64,000 nt of DNA from an uncultured Nitrospiraceae bacterium (GTDB lineage: Bacteria > Nitrospirota > Thermodesulfovibrionia > Thermodesulfovibrionales > Thermodesulfovibrionaceae), in assembly GCA_937139565.1 (NCBI GenBank), contig CAKZQH010000011.1, positions 1 through 64,000 on the forward strand, read 5' to 3'. Positions 37,618 through 48,610 of the stretch are shown one piece after another. Both the position numbers and the translations under genes were made by a program. How positions within the stretch are numbered: the stretch's first letter is position 1; each line of letters opens with the position of its first letter. The notes under the pieces were generated by a model that saw nothing but the letters and a program-made list of their open reading frames with translations, was not told the DNA's origin and did not search any database.

Positions 37618-38769
37618 ATGGAAAATTTTGAGTTTTATAATCCTACAAAAATCCTTTTTGGAAAGGATACAGAAAAGAAGATTGGAAAGATTTTAGCTAA
37701 AGATGACATAGAGAGAGTTCTCTTTTTATATGGTAAATCCTCAATAAAAGAAACAGGGCTTTATGATAAGGTTGTTAGAGCACTTAAGGAAGAAGACATT
37801 GAATATATAGAACACAGGGGAGTAAAACCAAATCCTGTGCTTTCACACACAAGGGAAGGAATTGAAAAAGCAAAGCGTTATAATGTGGATGCCATATTAG
37901 CGGTTGGTGGTGGTTCAGTAATAGATGAAGGAAAAACAATTGCAGTTGGTGCTAAGACTGATAAAGATATTTGGGATTTTTTTAGGAGAGAAAAGGAGAT
38001 AAAAAAGGCTCTTCCCATTTATGTCATTCTCACCGTAGCTGCCACAGGAAGTGAGATGAATGGCTATGCAGTAATAACAAATGAAGATACTAATGAGAAA
38101 CTTTCAATTAGCTCTCCCCATATATATCCGCGAGTTTCCATTCTCAATCCTGAGCTAACATTTACAGTTCCTCCACGGTATCAGGCCTATGCTGCGGTTG
38201 ATGTAATAGCCCATGTAATTGAATATTATTTTACAGGTCAACACTGCCCAAATTTACAAAATCGCTTCATAGAGGGAATAATAAAAACAGTTATGGATAC
38301 AACTAACTCAATACTGAGGGATCAAAGGGATTATAACGCAAGAGCAGAATTCATGTGGACAGCTACTCTTGCCCTAAATGGTTTATCTCAGGTTGGTATA
38401 AAGGGAGGAGAGTTTCCTAATCATATGATTGCTCACGCACTTGGGGCTTTATATGATATTCCCCATGGTGCCTGTTTAAGCATTGTTATACCAGCTTGGA
38501 TGAAGTGGTATAAAGATAAAAATTCTCATCAGTTTAGGAGATTTGCTGAGAAAATCTTTAATCTTTCCGATGAAGAAGGAGGTATTAAGGCTATAAAGGC
38601 TTGGTTTAGTGAAATTGGTGCGCCTGTTAATCTTAAAGAAGTGGGAATTGAAGAAGGCGAAATTGAAAAAATTGCTACCAATGCTCATAACATTGCCACT
38701 GTGTGGAAGATGGATAAAACTTATACAAAGGAAGTATTGACAGAAATACTGAAAAATGCAAAAGATTAA
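37618..38769 (+). CDS. Iron-containing alcohol dehydrogenase
   Basis: AVGGGSVIDEGKTIA; HALGALYDIPHGACLS. Confidence 0.93.
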   Translation: MENFEFYNPTKILFGKDTEKKIGKILAKDDIERVLFLYGKSSIKETGLYDKVVRALKEEDIEYIEHRGVKPNPVLSHTREGIEKAKRYNVDAILAVGGGSVIDEGKTIAVGAKTDKDIWDFFRREKEIKKALPIYVILTVAATGSEMNGYAVITNEDTNEKLSISSPHIYPRVSILNPELTFTVPPRYQAYAAVDVIAHVIEYYFTGQHCPNLQNRFIEGIIKTVMDTTNSILRDQRDYNARAEFMWTATLALNGLSQVGIKGGEFPNHMIAHALGALYDIPHGACLSIVIPAWMKWYKDKNSHQFRRFAEKIFNLSDEEGGIKAIKAWFSEIGAPVNLKEVGIEEGEIEKIATNAHNIATVWKMDKTYTKEVLTEILKNAKD

Positions 38770-38776
38770 ATAAAAA

Positions 38777-39997
38777 ATGGAGGGTAAAATGTTTGATTTT
38801 CCAAGAATTAAAAGGCTGCCCCCTTATGTTTTTGCAGTTGTTAATCAGCTAAAAACAGAACTAAGAAGAAAAGGAGAGGATGTTATAGACCTTGGCATGG
38901 GAAATCCTGATTTGCCTACACCTAAGCATATTGTTGAAAAATTATGTGAAGCTGCAAAGCTTGCAAAAAATCACAGATATTCAGCTTCGAGGGGAATAAC
39001 CCAATTAAGGTGCGCAATCTCTGAGTGGTATAAGAGAAGATTTGATGTAGATATTGATCCAGAAACAGAGGCAGTGGTTACAATTGGTTCTAAGGAAGGA
39101 TTAAGTCATCTATTACTTGCTTCTGTTCAGCCAGGCGATGTAGTGCTCACACCCTCACCAGCTTATCCAATCCATCCGTATGGTGCAATTATTGCAGGTG
39201 GAGATGTGAGAACCTTTGATATATGCCCTTGTATGGATTTTTTTGAAGAGCTTGAGAGAGCCTACAAAAATTCATGGCCAAGACCAAAGATTCTTATTAT
39301 TAATTTTCCTCATAATCCAACCACTGCAGTGGTAGAGAATTTAGATTTTTTTAGAAAAGTGGTTGATTTTGCCAAAGAAAACAACATTATGGTAATTCAC
39401 GATTTTGCTTATGCTGATCTTGTATTTGATAATTATGTAGCTCCAAGCTTCTTACAGGTTCCAGGAGCAAAGGATGTGGGTGTAGAGTTTTTCTCAATGA
39501 CAAAAAGCTACTCTATGGCAGGCTGGAGAGTAGGCTTTTGCGTTGGTAACAAAGAAATTGTAGGAGCTCTTACTAAGATAAAGAGTTATCTTGATTACGG
39601 AATGTTTCAGCCTATCCAGATTGCATCAATAGTTGCATTAAGGGGTCCGCAGGATTGTGTTGAGGAAATCAGAAAGACCTATGAGCGCAGAAGGGATGTT
39701 CTCATAAAAGGTCTAAACAGCTCAGGATGGAAGGTGGATCCTCCAAAAGCCACAATGTTCGTATGGGCAGAGATTCCAGAACCTTTTAAAAAGATGGGTT
39801 CCCTTGAGTTTGCAAAGTTCCTAATAAACGAGGCAAAGGTAGCTGTTTCTCCTGGTATAGGATTTGGAGAAGGAGGCGAAGGATTTGTAAGATTTGCCCT
39901 TGTTGAGAACGAACATAGAATTAGACAGGCAGTAAAAGGAATAAGAAAGGCGTTAAATCTTGTGCCTTCAGTTAAGAAAATCAAAAAAGCTATTTAG
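38777..39997 (+). CDS. PLP-dependent aminotransferase class I/II (AlaC-like)
   Basis: [27 protein letters not shown]. Confidence 0.92.
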   Translation: MEGKMFDFPRIKRLPPYVFAVVNQLKTELRRKGEDVIDLGMGNPDLPTPKHIVEKLCEAAKLAKNHRYSASRGITQLRCAISEWYKRRFDVDIDPETEAVVTIGSKEGLSHLLLASVQPGDVVLTPSPAYPIHPYGAIIAGGDVRTFDICPCMDFFEELERAYKNSWPRPKILIINFPHNPTTAVVENLDFFRKVVDFAKENNIMVIHDFAYADLVFDNYVAPSFLQVPGAKDVGVEFFSMTKSYSMAGWRVGFCVGNKEIVGALTKIKSYLDYGMFQPIQIASIVALRGPQDCVEEIRKTYERRRDVLIKGLNSSGWKVDPPKATMFVWAEIPEPFKKMGSLEFAKFLINEAKVAVSPGIGFGEGGEGFVRFALVENEHRIRQAVKGIRKALNLVPSVKKIKKAI

Positions 39998-40005
39998 GAG
40001 GAAGG

Positions 40006-41286
40006 ATGAAAGAGGTCAGGGTTGGAATTATTGGTTTTGGAACTGTTGGTACTGGTACAGCAAAAATTCTCCTTTCTCAAAGAGATAATATAAAAAATAG
40101 AACAGGCATAGATGTTGTATTAAAAAAAGTAGCTGATAAGGACATACAAAGAAAAAGAGATGTAGAGCTTCCTGAAGGAGTGCTTACAGCAGATGCTTGG
40201 GAAGTTATTAATGATCCTGAAATTGATATTATCGTAGAACTTGTTGGAGGAATTACCGTTGCAAAGGAATTTATCACCGAAGCTCTTAAGAGAGGAAAGC
40301 ATGTTGTTACAGCAAATAAAGCATTACTTGCCGAAGAGGGAAATGAGATATTTGTCCTTGCAAGACAGAAGGGTTTGCAATTAGGTTTTGAGGCAAGTGT
40401 AGGAGGAGGAATTCCTATTATTAAGGTAATGAGGGAAGGACTTGTGGCAAACAAAATGTTAGCTATCTATGGCATTATAAATGGAACTACAAACTATATT
40501 CTTACTAAAATGACCTACGAGGGGATAGATTTTCAGGATGCCCTTAGAGAAGCTCAGCAACTTGGTTATGCTGAGGCAGATCCAACCCTTGACATTGAAG
40601 GAATAGATTCTGCCCATAAAATTACCATTCTCGCCTCTCTTGCCTATGGAATCCCCCTTAGCTTTAACAGGGTTTATTGTGAGGGAATTACAAAAATTAC
40701 TGCTCAAGATATAGCTTTTGCTAAGGAATTTGGATATAAAATCAAACTTCTGGCGATAACAAAAATTTTAGATGGCGAGATTGAAATTAGAGTCCATCCT
40801 ACAATGATTCCAGAGGATTATCTTATCGCTAAGGTTGACGGAGTTTTTAATGCCATATATATAGATGGTGACAGTGTGGGTGCAACTCTTTATTATGGAA
40901 GAGGCGCAGGAAGTCTTCCAACCGGAAGTGCTGTAGTAGCCGATATTGTAGATATCGCAAAGGGAGCAAATCAGATGCCTCTTGATTTTTCCTCTCCCTT
41001 TAAAATTAAGCCAATAGAAGAAATAGAGAGCATGTATTATTTTCGCTTTACAGCCCTTGATCGACCAGGAGTTTTATCTAAAATTTCAGGAGTTTTTGGT
41101 GAACACAATATCAGCATTGCTTCTGTAATTCAAAAGGGTCGTTCTAAAGCAGGTGCTGTTCCTCTTGTAATCCTGACTCATAAAGCTCGGGAAAAAGATG
41201 TGCTTCAGGCAGTGGAAAAAATTGACCAGTTACCAGTTGTGGCTGCAAAGAGTGTATTTATAAGAGTTGAAGGACAGGAAACCTAA
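40006..41286 (+). CDS. hom: Homoserine dehydrogenase with ACT domain
   Basis: GFGTVGTGTAKIL; NGTTNYILTKM; C-terminal ACT domain RPGVLSKISGVFGEHNIS. Confidence 0.96.
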   Translation: MKEVRVGIIGFGTVGTGTAKILLSQRDNIKNRTGIDVVLKKVADKDIQRKRDVELPEGVLTADAWEVINDPEIDIIVELVGGITVAKEFITEALKRGKHVVTANKALLAEEGNEIFVLARQKGLQLGFEASVGGGIPIIKVMREGLVANKMLAIYGIINGTTNYILTKMTYEGIDFQDALREAQQLGYAEADPTLDIEGIDSAHKITILASLAYGIPLSFNRVYCEGITKITAQDIAFAKEFGYKIKLLAITKILDGEIEIRVHPTMIPEDYLIAKVDGVFNAIYIDGDSVGATLYYGRGAGSLPTGSAVVADIVDIAKGANQMPLDFSSPFKIKPIEEIESMYYFRFTALDRPGVLSKISGVFGEHNISIASVIQKGRSKAGAVPLVILTHKAREKDVLQAVEKIDQLPVVAAKSVFIRVEGQET

Positions 41287-41998
41287 TTTTTTGAGATATC
41301 AAAGACAGATAATAATACCTCAAATTGGCGAAAAAGGTCAGGAAAAACTTAAAAAATCTAAGGTTTTGATTGTTGGGGCAGGAGGACTGGGTAGTGCTGC
41401 AGCCTTTTATCTTGCGAGTTCTGGCATAGGATACATTGGAATTGTAGATCCAGACATTGTAGAGTTAAGCAACCTTCAAAGGCAGATTCTTCATAACGAG
41501 GACCATTTAGGTATGCCCAAACCTATTTCAGCTATGATAACATTAAAAAAATTAAACAAACAAGTTAACATTCTTCCCTATCTGGAGGAGATTAATACTC
41601 GCAATGCTGAAAAGCTAATCCATTCTTATGATGTGGTAGTTGCCTGTCCAGATAATTTTAAAACCCGTTTTATTTTAAACGAAGTATGTTTTAAGAAGAA
41701 TAAGCCCCTTATTATAGGTGCTGCTTCTAACTTTGAAGGTCATGTTTTTGATATTATTCCTCCTAAGGGTCCCTGTTACAGTTGCCTTTTTGAGAATGCC
41801 CAAGATGATAAAGAACAAGTTGGCATTTTAGCACCTGTAGCTGGAGTAATAGGTACCCTTCAAGCAGTTGAGACAATTAAGCTTCTTCTTCAAATTGGAG
41901 AACCTTTACATGGGAAAATGACCATTTATGATGGAATAAAAGGAACTTTTAGAGAGGTAAGGTTCCTCAGAGATTCTTCGTGTAAGATTTGTGAATGA
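41267..41998 (+). CDS. ThiF/MoeB/HcyF-like E1 adenylyltransferase
   Basis: RYQRQIIIPQIGEKGQEKLKKSKVLIVGAGGLGS; zinc CxxC pairs PCYSC and CKIC; overlaps hom by 20 bp. Confidence 0.92.
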   Translation: MKDRKPNFLRYQRQIIIPQIGEKGQEKLKKSKVLIVGAGGLGSAAAFYLASSGIGYIGIVDPDIVELSNLQRQILHNEDHLGMPKPISAMITLKKLNKQVNILPYLEEINTRNAEKLIHSYDVVVACPDNFKTRFILNEVCFKKNKPLIIGAASNFEGHVFDIIPPKGPCYSCLFENAQDDKEQVGILAPVAGVIGTLQAVETIKLLLQIGEPLHGKMTIYDGIKGTFREVRFLRDSSCKICE

Positions 41999-42384
41999 TG
42001 TTAAAGATTAAAAGGGAAATATATGACGAGATGATAAAATACTGTTTTCAGTGCATACCCAATGAAGCCTGCGGTATTCTGGCGGGTGATGATTGGGTTA
42101 CAGAGATTTATAAAATCAAAAATATAGAAAGCTCTCCTGTTAGTTATTTTATGGACCCTGTTGAACAGCTCAAAGCAATGAAAGATATAAGAAAAAAAAA
42201 GATTGAAATGGTAGCCATATTTCACAGTCATCCTCTTGGAGGCTTTTATCCCTCTCAAAAAGATATAGAACTCTCTTTTTATGATGTTTATAATGTAATT
42301 GTATGTTTAGAGCCAGAATTGGTAGTTAAGTGTTTTTATATAATGGATGAAAAGATAAAAGAGGTTGATATTATCACTGATTAA
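41995..42384 (+). CDS. JAMM/MPN+ (Mov34/M67) metallopeptidase
   Basis: NEACGILAG and HSHPLGGFYPSQKDIE (JAMM signature); ATGA overlap with the ThiF-like gene. Confidence 0.92.
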   Translation: MMLKIKREIYDEMIKYCFQCIPNEACGILAGDDWVTEIYKIKNIESSPVSYFMDPVEQLKAMKDIRKKKIEMVAIFHSHPLGGFYPSQKDIELSFYDVYNVIVCLEPELVVKCFYIMDEKIKEVDIITD

Positions 42385-42386
42385 AA

Positions 42387-44162
42387 ATGATAAGGAAGAT
42401 AAAATATTTTATCCTTTTTATTTTTCTCTTTATTTTGGGCTGCTTTGCAGGCTATCTTTACTGGCTTTTTTCAGATTTGCCAGATGTAAAGACTCTCGAA
42501 GGTTACAGGCCTCTTGAGGCATCAATTGTTTATTCTGCAGACGGAAAGGTGCTAACCGAGTTTTTCTATGAGAGAAGAAAATTTGTGCCCCACTATGAGA
42601 TTCCAGACCGGATTAAAAAAGCCTTTGTTGCAGCAGAGGATGTAAGATTTTATAAGCATCCTGGAGTTGATATAGTGGGTATTTTAAGGGCTTTATACAG
42701 AGATATTAGGGCTGGTGGGATAGTTGAAGGCGGTAGTACCATCACTCAGCAACTTGCAAAGATGCTTTTTTTAAAACCAGAAAAAAGCTTAGAAAGAAAA
42801 ATCAAGGAGGCAATACTGTCTATTCAGATTGAGAAAAAATATACAAAAGATGAGATTTTAGGACTTTATCTAAATCAGGCCTATTTTGGTAACAGAGCCT
42901 ATGGTATTGCTGCTGCTTCAGAGGCCTATTTCGGTAAATCCTTTAAGGATATTAATATAGCTGAGATAGCTCTTTTAGCTGCTTTACCCAAAGCACCATC
43001 AGCTTACAACCCTTTTAAAAGACCAAATATAGCCTTAAAAAGAAGAAACATAGTTTTACAGAAAATGCTTGAAGAGGGCTTTATAACGAAGGAGCAATAT
43101 GATGAAGGGATAAAATATCCACTACCTGAGCATCCTCATTGGAGAAAATTTGAGGCTCCCTATTTTGTTGAAACTCTAAGGCAGGAACTTGAGGCAAAAT
43201 ATGGAGAAAGGCTTTATAAGGATGGTCTCAGAATTTACTCAACCATTGATTATAATCTTCAAAAAATAGCAGAGAGGGCTGTAGTAAAGGGACTTGAAGA
43301 GATTCATAAAAGAGTAAAGCCTCAGGTTCAGGCTTCATTAATTGCAATAGATATTAAAACAGGACATGTGAAAGCTCTTGTAGGTGGAAATGATTTCTGG
43401 GAAACCCAATACAATAGAGCTTTTGCTCTTCGTCAGCCAGGCAGTGCTTTTAAACCATTTGTTTATGCTGTTGCTTTGATGGATGGATTCACTCCTGATG
43501 ATACACTCTTAGATGCTCCTGTAAGCTTTCCCGGAGCAACTCAGGGAAAGCTTTGGACTCCTAAAAACTATAACAACGAGTATCACGGAGAAGTTTCGCT
43601 AAGAAAGGCAATAGCACTTTCCTTGAATGCAGCTACAGTTAGGCTTGCTGCGCAGGTTGGAATAAAAAATGTGGTTGCTTTCGCACAGCAATGTGGTTTA
43701 ACCACAAAAATTCATCCATATCTCTCCACTGCATTAGGAGCTGCTGAAGTAAAACCCATAGAGCTTACAGCTGCTTATTCAGTTTTTGCCACAGGGAAAA
43801 AAATCACTCCTATTTTTTATGAAAAAATCACTGACCATAATGGATTAGTTCTTGAAGAAAATAAGATAACAGTAGAGACTGTCCTGCCAGAAGAGATTGT
43901 TGAGCCTATGAGAGAGCTTTTAAGAGAGGTTGTTTTGTCAGGGACTGCACAAAGGGCAAAGGAAATAAAGAGGGAGATTTATGGAAAAACAGGAACCACC
44001 AATGATTTTTCCGATGCCTGGTTTATAGGCTTTGATGACGCTCTTCTTGTTGGGGTGTGGGTTGGAAGAGATAATAACAAACCCATAGGACCAAAAGAAG
44101 CAGGAGCAAGAGCAGCGCTTCCTATATGGATTGAATTTATGAAAGAAGCAAATCTTTTCTAA
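42387..44162 (+). CDS. Penicillin-binding protein 1A family (transglycosylase/transpeptidase)
   Basis: AAEDVRFYKHPGVD, EGGSTITQQLAKML, RQPGSAFKPFVY, KTGTTNDFSDAWF. Confidence 0.96.
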   Translation: MIRKIKYFILFIFLFILGCFAGYLYWLFSDLPDVKTLEGYRPLEASIVYSADGKVLTEFFYERRKFVPHYEIPDRIKKAFVAAEDVRFYKHPGVDIVGILRALYRDIRAGGIVEGGSTITQQLAKMLFLKPEKSLERKIKEAILSIQIEKKYTKDEILGLYLNQAYFGNRAYGIAAASEAYFGKSFKDINIAEIALLAALPKAPSAYNPFKRPNIALKRRNIVLQKMLEEGFITKEQYDEGIKYPLPEHPHWRKFEAPYFVETLRQELEAKYGERLYKDGLRIYSTIDYNLQKIAERAVVKGLEEIHKRVKPQVQASLIAIDIKTGHVKALVGGNDFWETQYNRAFALRQPGSAFKPFVYAVALMDGFTPDDTLLDAPVSFPGATQGKLWTPKNYNNEYHGEVSLRKAIALSLNAATVRLAAQVGIKNVVAFAQQCGLTTKIHPYLSTALGAAEVKPIELTAAYSVFATGKKITPIFYEKITDHNGLVLEENKITVETVLPEEIVEPMRELLREVVLSGTAQRAKEIKREIYGKTGTTNDFSDAWFIGFDDALLVGVWVGRDNNKPIGPKEAGARAALPIWIEFMKEANLF

Positions 44163-44177
44163 ATGTTAAAATAAACT

Positions 44178-44948
44178 GTGGGTAAAATTATAACTATTGT
44201 AAATCAAAAGGGCGGGGTTGGAAAAACAACGACAGCACTAAATTTGGGTGCTTCATTAACCATTGAGAAGAAAAAAATACTCCTTGTAGATTCAGATCCT
44301 CAAGGAAATTTAACAACAGGATTGGGAATAAAAAGGGAAAATTTAAAAAGAAGTCTTTATGATCTCTATATAAACTCCATATCTGCAGATTCTGTCTTGA
44401 TTAAAACTCAAATAGATAATCTCTGGCTAATTCCTTCAACAATAGATCTAGTAGGAGTTGAGGTTGAGCTTATTCAGAAGCAAAATAGAGAATATCTTCT
44501 TAAAGGGATAATTTTACCTTTGGCAAAAAATTTTGATTATGTAATTATTGATGCTCCACCTTCCTTAGGACTATTAACATTAAACTGTCTTGTAGCTGCT
44601 GATTCTATAATAATTCCAGTTCAGTGCGAATACTATGCCTTAGAAGGTCTTGGACTTCTTATGAAAACTGTTGAGCTTGTGAGAAATCTTAATCCTAATT
44701 TTCAGATTGAAGGAATTCTTCTTACTATGTTCGATGGGAGAAACATACTTTCAAAACAGGTAGCAGAAGAGGTGAAGAGATTTTTCGGCAAAAAGGTTTA
44801 TAATACCATAATACCCAGAAATGTTACCCTTGCTGAGGCACCAAGTCATGGTAAACCAGCAGTTTTTTATGATATGCGTTCAAAGGGTTCACAAAGTTAT
44901 ATGAGTTTTGCTATGGAGTTTTTATTAAATGAAGAAAGCACTCGGTAA
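44178..44948 (+). CDS. parA: Chromosome partitioning ATPase ParA/Soj
   Basis: NQKGGVGKTTTALNLG; DSDPQGNLTTGLG; followed by parB. GTG start. Confidence 0.95.
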   Translation: MGKIITIVNQKGGVGKTTTALNLGASLTIEKKKILLVDSDPQGNLTTGLGIKRENLKRSLYDLYINSISADSVLIKTQIDNLWLIPSTIDLVGVEVELIQKQNREYLLKGIILPLAKNFDYVIIDAPPSLGLLTLNCLVAADSIIIPVQCEYYALEGLGLLMKTVELVRNLNPNFQIEGILLTMFDGRNILSKQVAEEVKRFFGKKVYNTIIPRNVTLAEAPSHGKPAVFYDMRSKGSQSYMSFAMEFLLNEESTR

Positions 44949-45753
44949 AGGATTAGATGCTCTAATCCCTAAAAAAGAAGACTCTCTTATTGAGGTTGAG
45001 CTTGAAAGAATACTTCCGGGAGATGTTCAACCAAGAACAGGTTTTGACGAAAATTCTCTAAAAGAGCTTGCTCAATCAATAAAGGAAAAGGGAATAATCC
45101 AGCCTATTGTTCTTTCAAGGGTTGGTGATGGAACTTTTAGAATTATTGCAGGAGAAAGAAGGTGGAGGGCTGCTAAACTTGCAGGACTTGAAAGGATTCC
45201 TGCAATTGTCAAAGATGTTTCACCTGCTGAAGCAGTAGAGATAGCACTCATTGAAAACATTCAAAGAGAAGATCTCGATCCTGTAGAAACAGCTATGGCT
45301 TTTGAGAGGCTTCTCAAAGAATTTAAACTTACTCAGGAAGACTTATCCCAAAGAGTAGGAAAGGATAGAGCAACAATTGCTAACTATTTAAGAGTTCTCA
45401 GGCTTCCAGAGGAAATTAAGAGTCTCCTCAAAAACGGTTCAATAACTATGGGTCATGCAAAGGCAATTCTTTCAATTGAGGACATTGAAAAACAAAAGGA
45501 AGTATCGGAGCTTGTCATAAAAAAAGCTCTCTCTGTGCGACAAACAGAAGAATTGGTTAAGAGGATTGAAAAGAGAGTTATGCCTAAGAACAAAGAGAAG
45601 GCACCAGAGATAACAGAACTTGAGAGCAGACTTACCAGTGTTCTTGGAACAAAGGTTCGAATTCATCATAAAGGAAAAAAAGGAAGGCTTGAGATTTCAT
45701 ATAATTCGCTTGATGAACTAGATGGGATACTGCACAGGATACTAAAAGATTGA
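44929..45753 (+). CDS. parB: Chromosome partitioning protein ParB
   Basis: LGKGLDALIP; GERRWRAAKLAG; ENIQREDLDP. Confidence 0.96.
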   Translation: MKKALGKGLDALIPKKEDSLIEVELERILPGDVQPRTGFDENSLKELAQSIKEKGIIQPIVLSRVGDGTFRIIAGERRWRAAKLAGLERIPAIVKDVSPAEAVEIALIENIQREDLDPVETAMAFERLLKEFKLTQEDLSQRVGKDRATIANYLRVLRLPEEIKSLLKNGSITMGHAKAILSIEDIEKQKEVSELVIKKALSVRQTEELVKRIEKRVMPKNKEKAPEITELESRLTSVLGTKVRIHHKGKKGRLEISYNSLDELDGILHRILKD

Positions 45754-45880
45754 TCAATAGTAGTTGCACTTAATCACTGAAAAAACTTTGAAAATAAATA
45801 ATAATAAACTAAAAAGATTTGACAGAATAAGGAAAATCTTATTAATATTAAAAGTATTCCTTCCCAAAGGAGGTTTGTAG

Positions 45881-46636
45881 GTGGCAGGTCATTCCAAATG
45901 GGCTCAAATCAAGCATAAAAAAGCTCAAGTTGACGCAAAAAGGGGGAAAATTTTTACAAAGCTTGTTAAAGAGATATCGGTAGCTGCTCGGCTTGGTGGA
46001 GGTGACCCAGAAAAAAATCCGCGCCTCAGAGTTGCAATTGAAAAGGCAAGAGAAGTTAACATGCCTATGGATAATATTAAACGAGCAATAATGAAAGGAA
46101 CAGGAGAGCTTACGGGAACTTCCTATGAAGAGATAACTTACGAAGGATATGGGCCTGGAGGAGTGGCGCTTTTAATTGAAGTCTTAACCGATAACAAAAA
46201 TAGAACTGTTTCTGAAATAAGACATATCCTTTCAAAGCATGGTGGGAGCTTGGGAGAGTCAGGATGTGTATCCTGGATTTTTGAAAAAAAAGGCTATGTC
46301 CTTGTAGATAAAAAAACTATTGATGAAGACACACTCATATCTGTTGCTCTCGAAGCTGGAGTTGATGATGTAAAAAATGATCCTAAGGAAGAAAACTATG
46401 AGCTTATATGTTTTCCTGAAAAGCTAAAAGAGGTAAAAGAAGCCTTGGAAAAAGCTGGTATAAATGTCGCTCTTGCAGAAGTTACAATGCTCCCTAAAAA
46501 TTATGTGTCCTTAGAAGGTGATGATGCAGAAAAAATGTTAAAAATTATGGATGTATTAGAAGACCATGATGATGTGCAGAATGTATATGCAAATTTTGAT
46601 GTTTCTGATGAGGCAATGAATAGGGTAGCAGTTTAG
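45881..46636 (+). CDS. YebC/PmpR-family protein
   Basis: [31 protein letters not shown] start with AAAGGAGG SD. Confidence 0.97.
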   Translation: MAGHSKWAQIKHKKAQVDAKRGKIFTKLVKEISVAARLGGGDPEKNPRLRVAIEKAREVNMPMDNIKRAIMKGTGELTGTSYEEITYEGYGPGGVALLIEVLTDNKNRTVSEIRHILSKHGGSLGESGCVSWIFEKKGYVLVDKKTIDEDTLISVALEAGVDDVKNDPKEENYELICFPEKLKEVKEALEKAGINVALAEVTMLPKNYVSLEGDDAEKMLKIMDVLEDHDDVQNVYANFDVSDEAMNRVAV

Positions 46637-46637
46637 A

Positions 46638-47249
46638 ATGGAACTGTCTATTAGACTTACATTTAAGAGAAAATTTATTGCCGGTCTAATAGTAACAATC
46701 CCTGTAGCAATTAGTATTTTCATACTCATTCAACTCTTTAAAATAGTAGATGGTTTCCTTGGACCAATTTATGATTATATTTTTGGAAGACATGTTGCAG
46801 GTCTTGGGTTTTTAACTGCTTTGATTCTTGTATTTATTGTAGGAGTTATATCTACGAATGTATTTGGGAAAAAATTGATTGACCAAGTAGAAAAAATACT
46901 TTTTCTGAAAATTCCTATTTTTAAAAGTCTTTATTCGTCTCTCAAGCAGTTAATTGATGCCTTTTCTCCTGATAATAAAGCGGCATTTCAAAAGTTTGTT
47001 ATTGTTGAGTACCCTAGAAAGGGAAGTTTTGTTTTTGGCTTTCAGACAAAGGTTTGTTGTTTAAAAGAAGGGGAACAGGAAAAAAAGCTTGTGGCTGTGT
47101 ATATTCCTACAAATAACCTATATCTTGGAGAAGTGGTTCTTTTTGAGCCAGAGAGTGTTATTCATACAAATATTCCAGTACAGGAGGGAATAAAAATAAT
47201 TCTTTCAGGTGGCATAGCAGCCCCAGAAATTATAAGAGGTGATAATTAG
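46638..47249 (+). CDS. DUF502 family membrane protein
   Basis: LTFKRKFIAGLIVTIPVAISIFIL... and C-terminal IPTTN-like PTNNLYLGEVVL. Confidence 0.85.
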   Translation: MELSIRLTFKRKFIAGLIVTIPVAISIFILIQLFKIVDGFLGPIYDYIFGRHVAGLGFLTALILVFIVGVISTNVFGKKLIDQVEKILFLKIPIFKSLYSSLKQLIDAFSPDNKAAFQKFVIVEYPRKGSFVFGFQTKVCCLKEGEQEKKLVAVYIPTNNLYLGEVVLFEPESVIHTNIPVQEGIKIILSGGIAAPEIIRGDN

Positions 47250-48610
47250 TGGATGTAGTAATTTTGGCAGCAGGATTAGGTACTCGAATGAAGTCATCGC
47301 TGCCAAAGATTCTTCACAAAATCTTCGATAAACCGATTATAGAATATGTTATTGAATTAGCTAAGAGTATAAATCCTAAAAATGTTATTGTAGTTATTAA
47401 TCCAAATCTTAAAGAAGTTGAAGATTATTTATCTAAATATGATGTAAAGGTAGTATTTCAAAGTGAGCCAAAAGGAACAGCTCATGCTCTTTTGAGCGCT
47501 CTTCCAGAGCTTATTAGCTCAAAAGTTCTTATATTAAACGGAGATACACCCTTGATAAGAAAAGAAACTCTTCTAAGATTTTGTGAGATTTTTGATAAAA
47601 ACAATCATGACCTATCAATACTTTCCTTTTATCCAAAAAGAGAACATTCCTATGGTCGGATATTAAGAGACGAAAAAGGGAAAGTTAAAAAGATTGTTGA
47701 AATTACCGATCTTATGGAAGAAGACAAGAAAGGAGAAGAGGCAAATAGTGGAGTTTATCTTTTAAAAAGAGAACTCTGTGAATTGGTAAGAGATATAAAG
47801 GAAAACCCTCGAAAGGGAGAGTTTTATTTAACTGATATTGTGGAGATTTCTGTAGGAAGACATTATCAAATAGAAGCCTATCCTTTGGCTGAGGAAGATG
47901 AATTAATTGGAATAAACACAAGAGCTGAATTATCTTTGGCAACTAAATATTTAAGAGATAGAATTGTCAATGAGTGGATGATAAAGGGTGTAACTTTTTA
48001 TGATCCTTCATCAGTTTGGATATCTCCGTCTGTCACAATTGGTGAGGATACAATCATTTATCCTCAGGTTTATCTTGAGGGAGAGACATCAATTGGCAAA
48101 AACTGTAAACTTTATCCTTCAGTTAGGCTTAAAAACTGCATTATTGAAGACAATGTAGAGATAAAGGACTGTACAGTTATTGAGAATTCTCAAGTTAATA
48201 AGGGAGCAAAGGTTGGTCCTTTTGCTCATATTAGACCAGAAACAACGATAGGAAGAGATTGTCGAATCGGTAATTTTGTTGAAGTAAAAAAATCAGTAAT
48301 TGGTGACGGTTCTAAAGCTGCTCATCTTGCCTATTTAGGTGATGCCATAGTAGGTAAAAATGTGAATATAGGTGCTGGTACCATTACATGCAACTATGAT
48401 GGAAAGAAAAAACACCAAACAGTCATAGAGGATAATGTATTCATTGGAAGTGATACTCAGTTAGTAGCGCCTGTCATAATTCATAAAGGAGCATATGTGG
48501 GAGCAGGCTCTACAATTACAAAGGAAGTACCCGAAGATGCTTTGGCAATTAGTAGAACACCCCAGAAAAACATTGAAGGCTGGGCAAAGAGAAAAAGGGA
48601 AAAGAAATAA
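47249..48610 (+). CDS. glmU: Bifunctional UDP-GlcNAc pyrophosphorylase / GlcN-1-P acetyltransferase
   Basis: LAAGLGTRMKSSLPKILH; left-handed beta-helix repeats; GAGTITCNYDGKKKHQT. Confidence 0.96.
   Translation: MDVVILAAGLGTRMKSSLPKILHKIFDKPIIEYVIELAKSINPKNVIVVINPNLKEVEDYLSKYDVKVVFQSEPKGTAHALLSALPELISSKVLILNGDTPLIRKETLLRFCEIFDKNNHDLSILSFYPKREHSYGRILRDEKGKVKKIVEITDLMEEDKKGEEANSGVYLLKRELCELVRDIKENPRKGEFYLTDIVEISVGRHYQIEAYPLAEEDELIGINTRAELSLATKYLRDRIVNEWMIKGVTFYDPSSVWISPSVTIGEDTIIYPQVYLEGETSIGKNCKLYPSVRLKNCIIEDNVEIKDCTVIENSQVNKGAKVGPFAHIRPETTIGRDCRIGNFVEVKKSVIGDGSKAAHLAYLGDAIVGKNVNIGAGTITCNYDGKKKHQTVIEDNVFIGSDTQLVAPVIIHKGAYVGAGSTITKEVPEDALAISRTPQKNIEGWAKRKREKK

Noticed and set aside
48590-48610. 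glmS ribozyme upstream of glmS
   Set aside because: glmS starts at the glmU stop codon (TAATG), leaving no room for a leader ribozyme; none seen in the glmU 3' end by eye.
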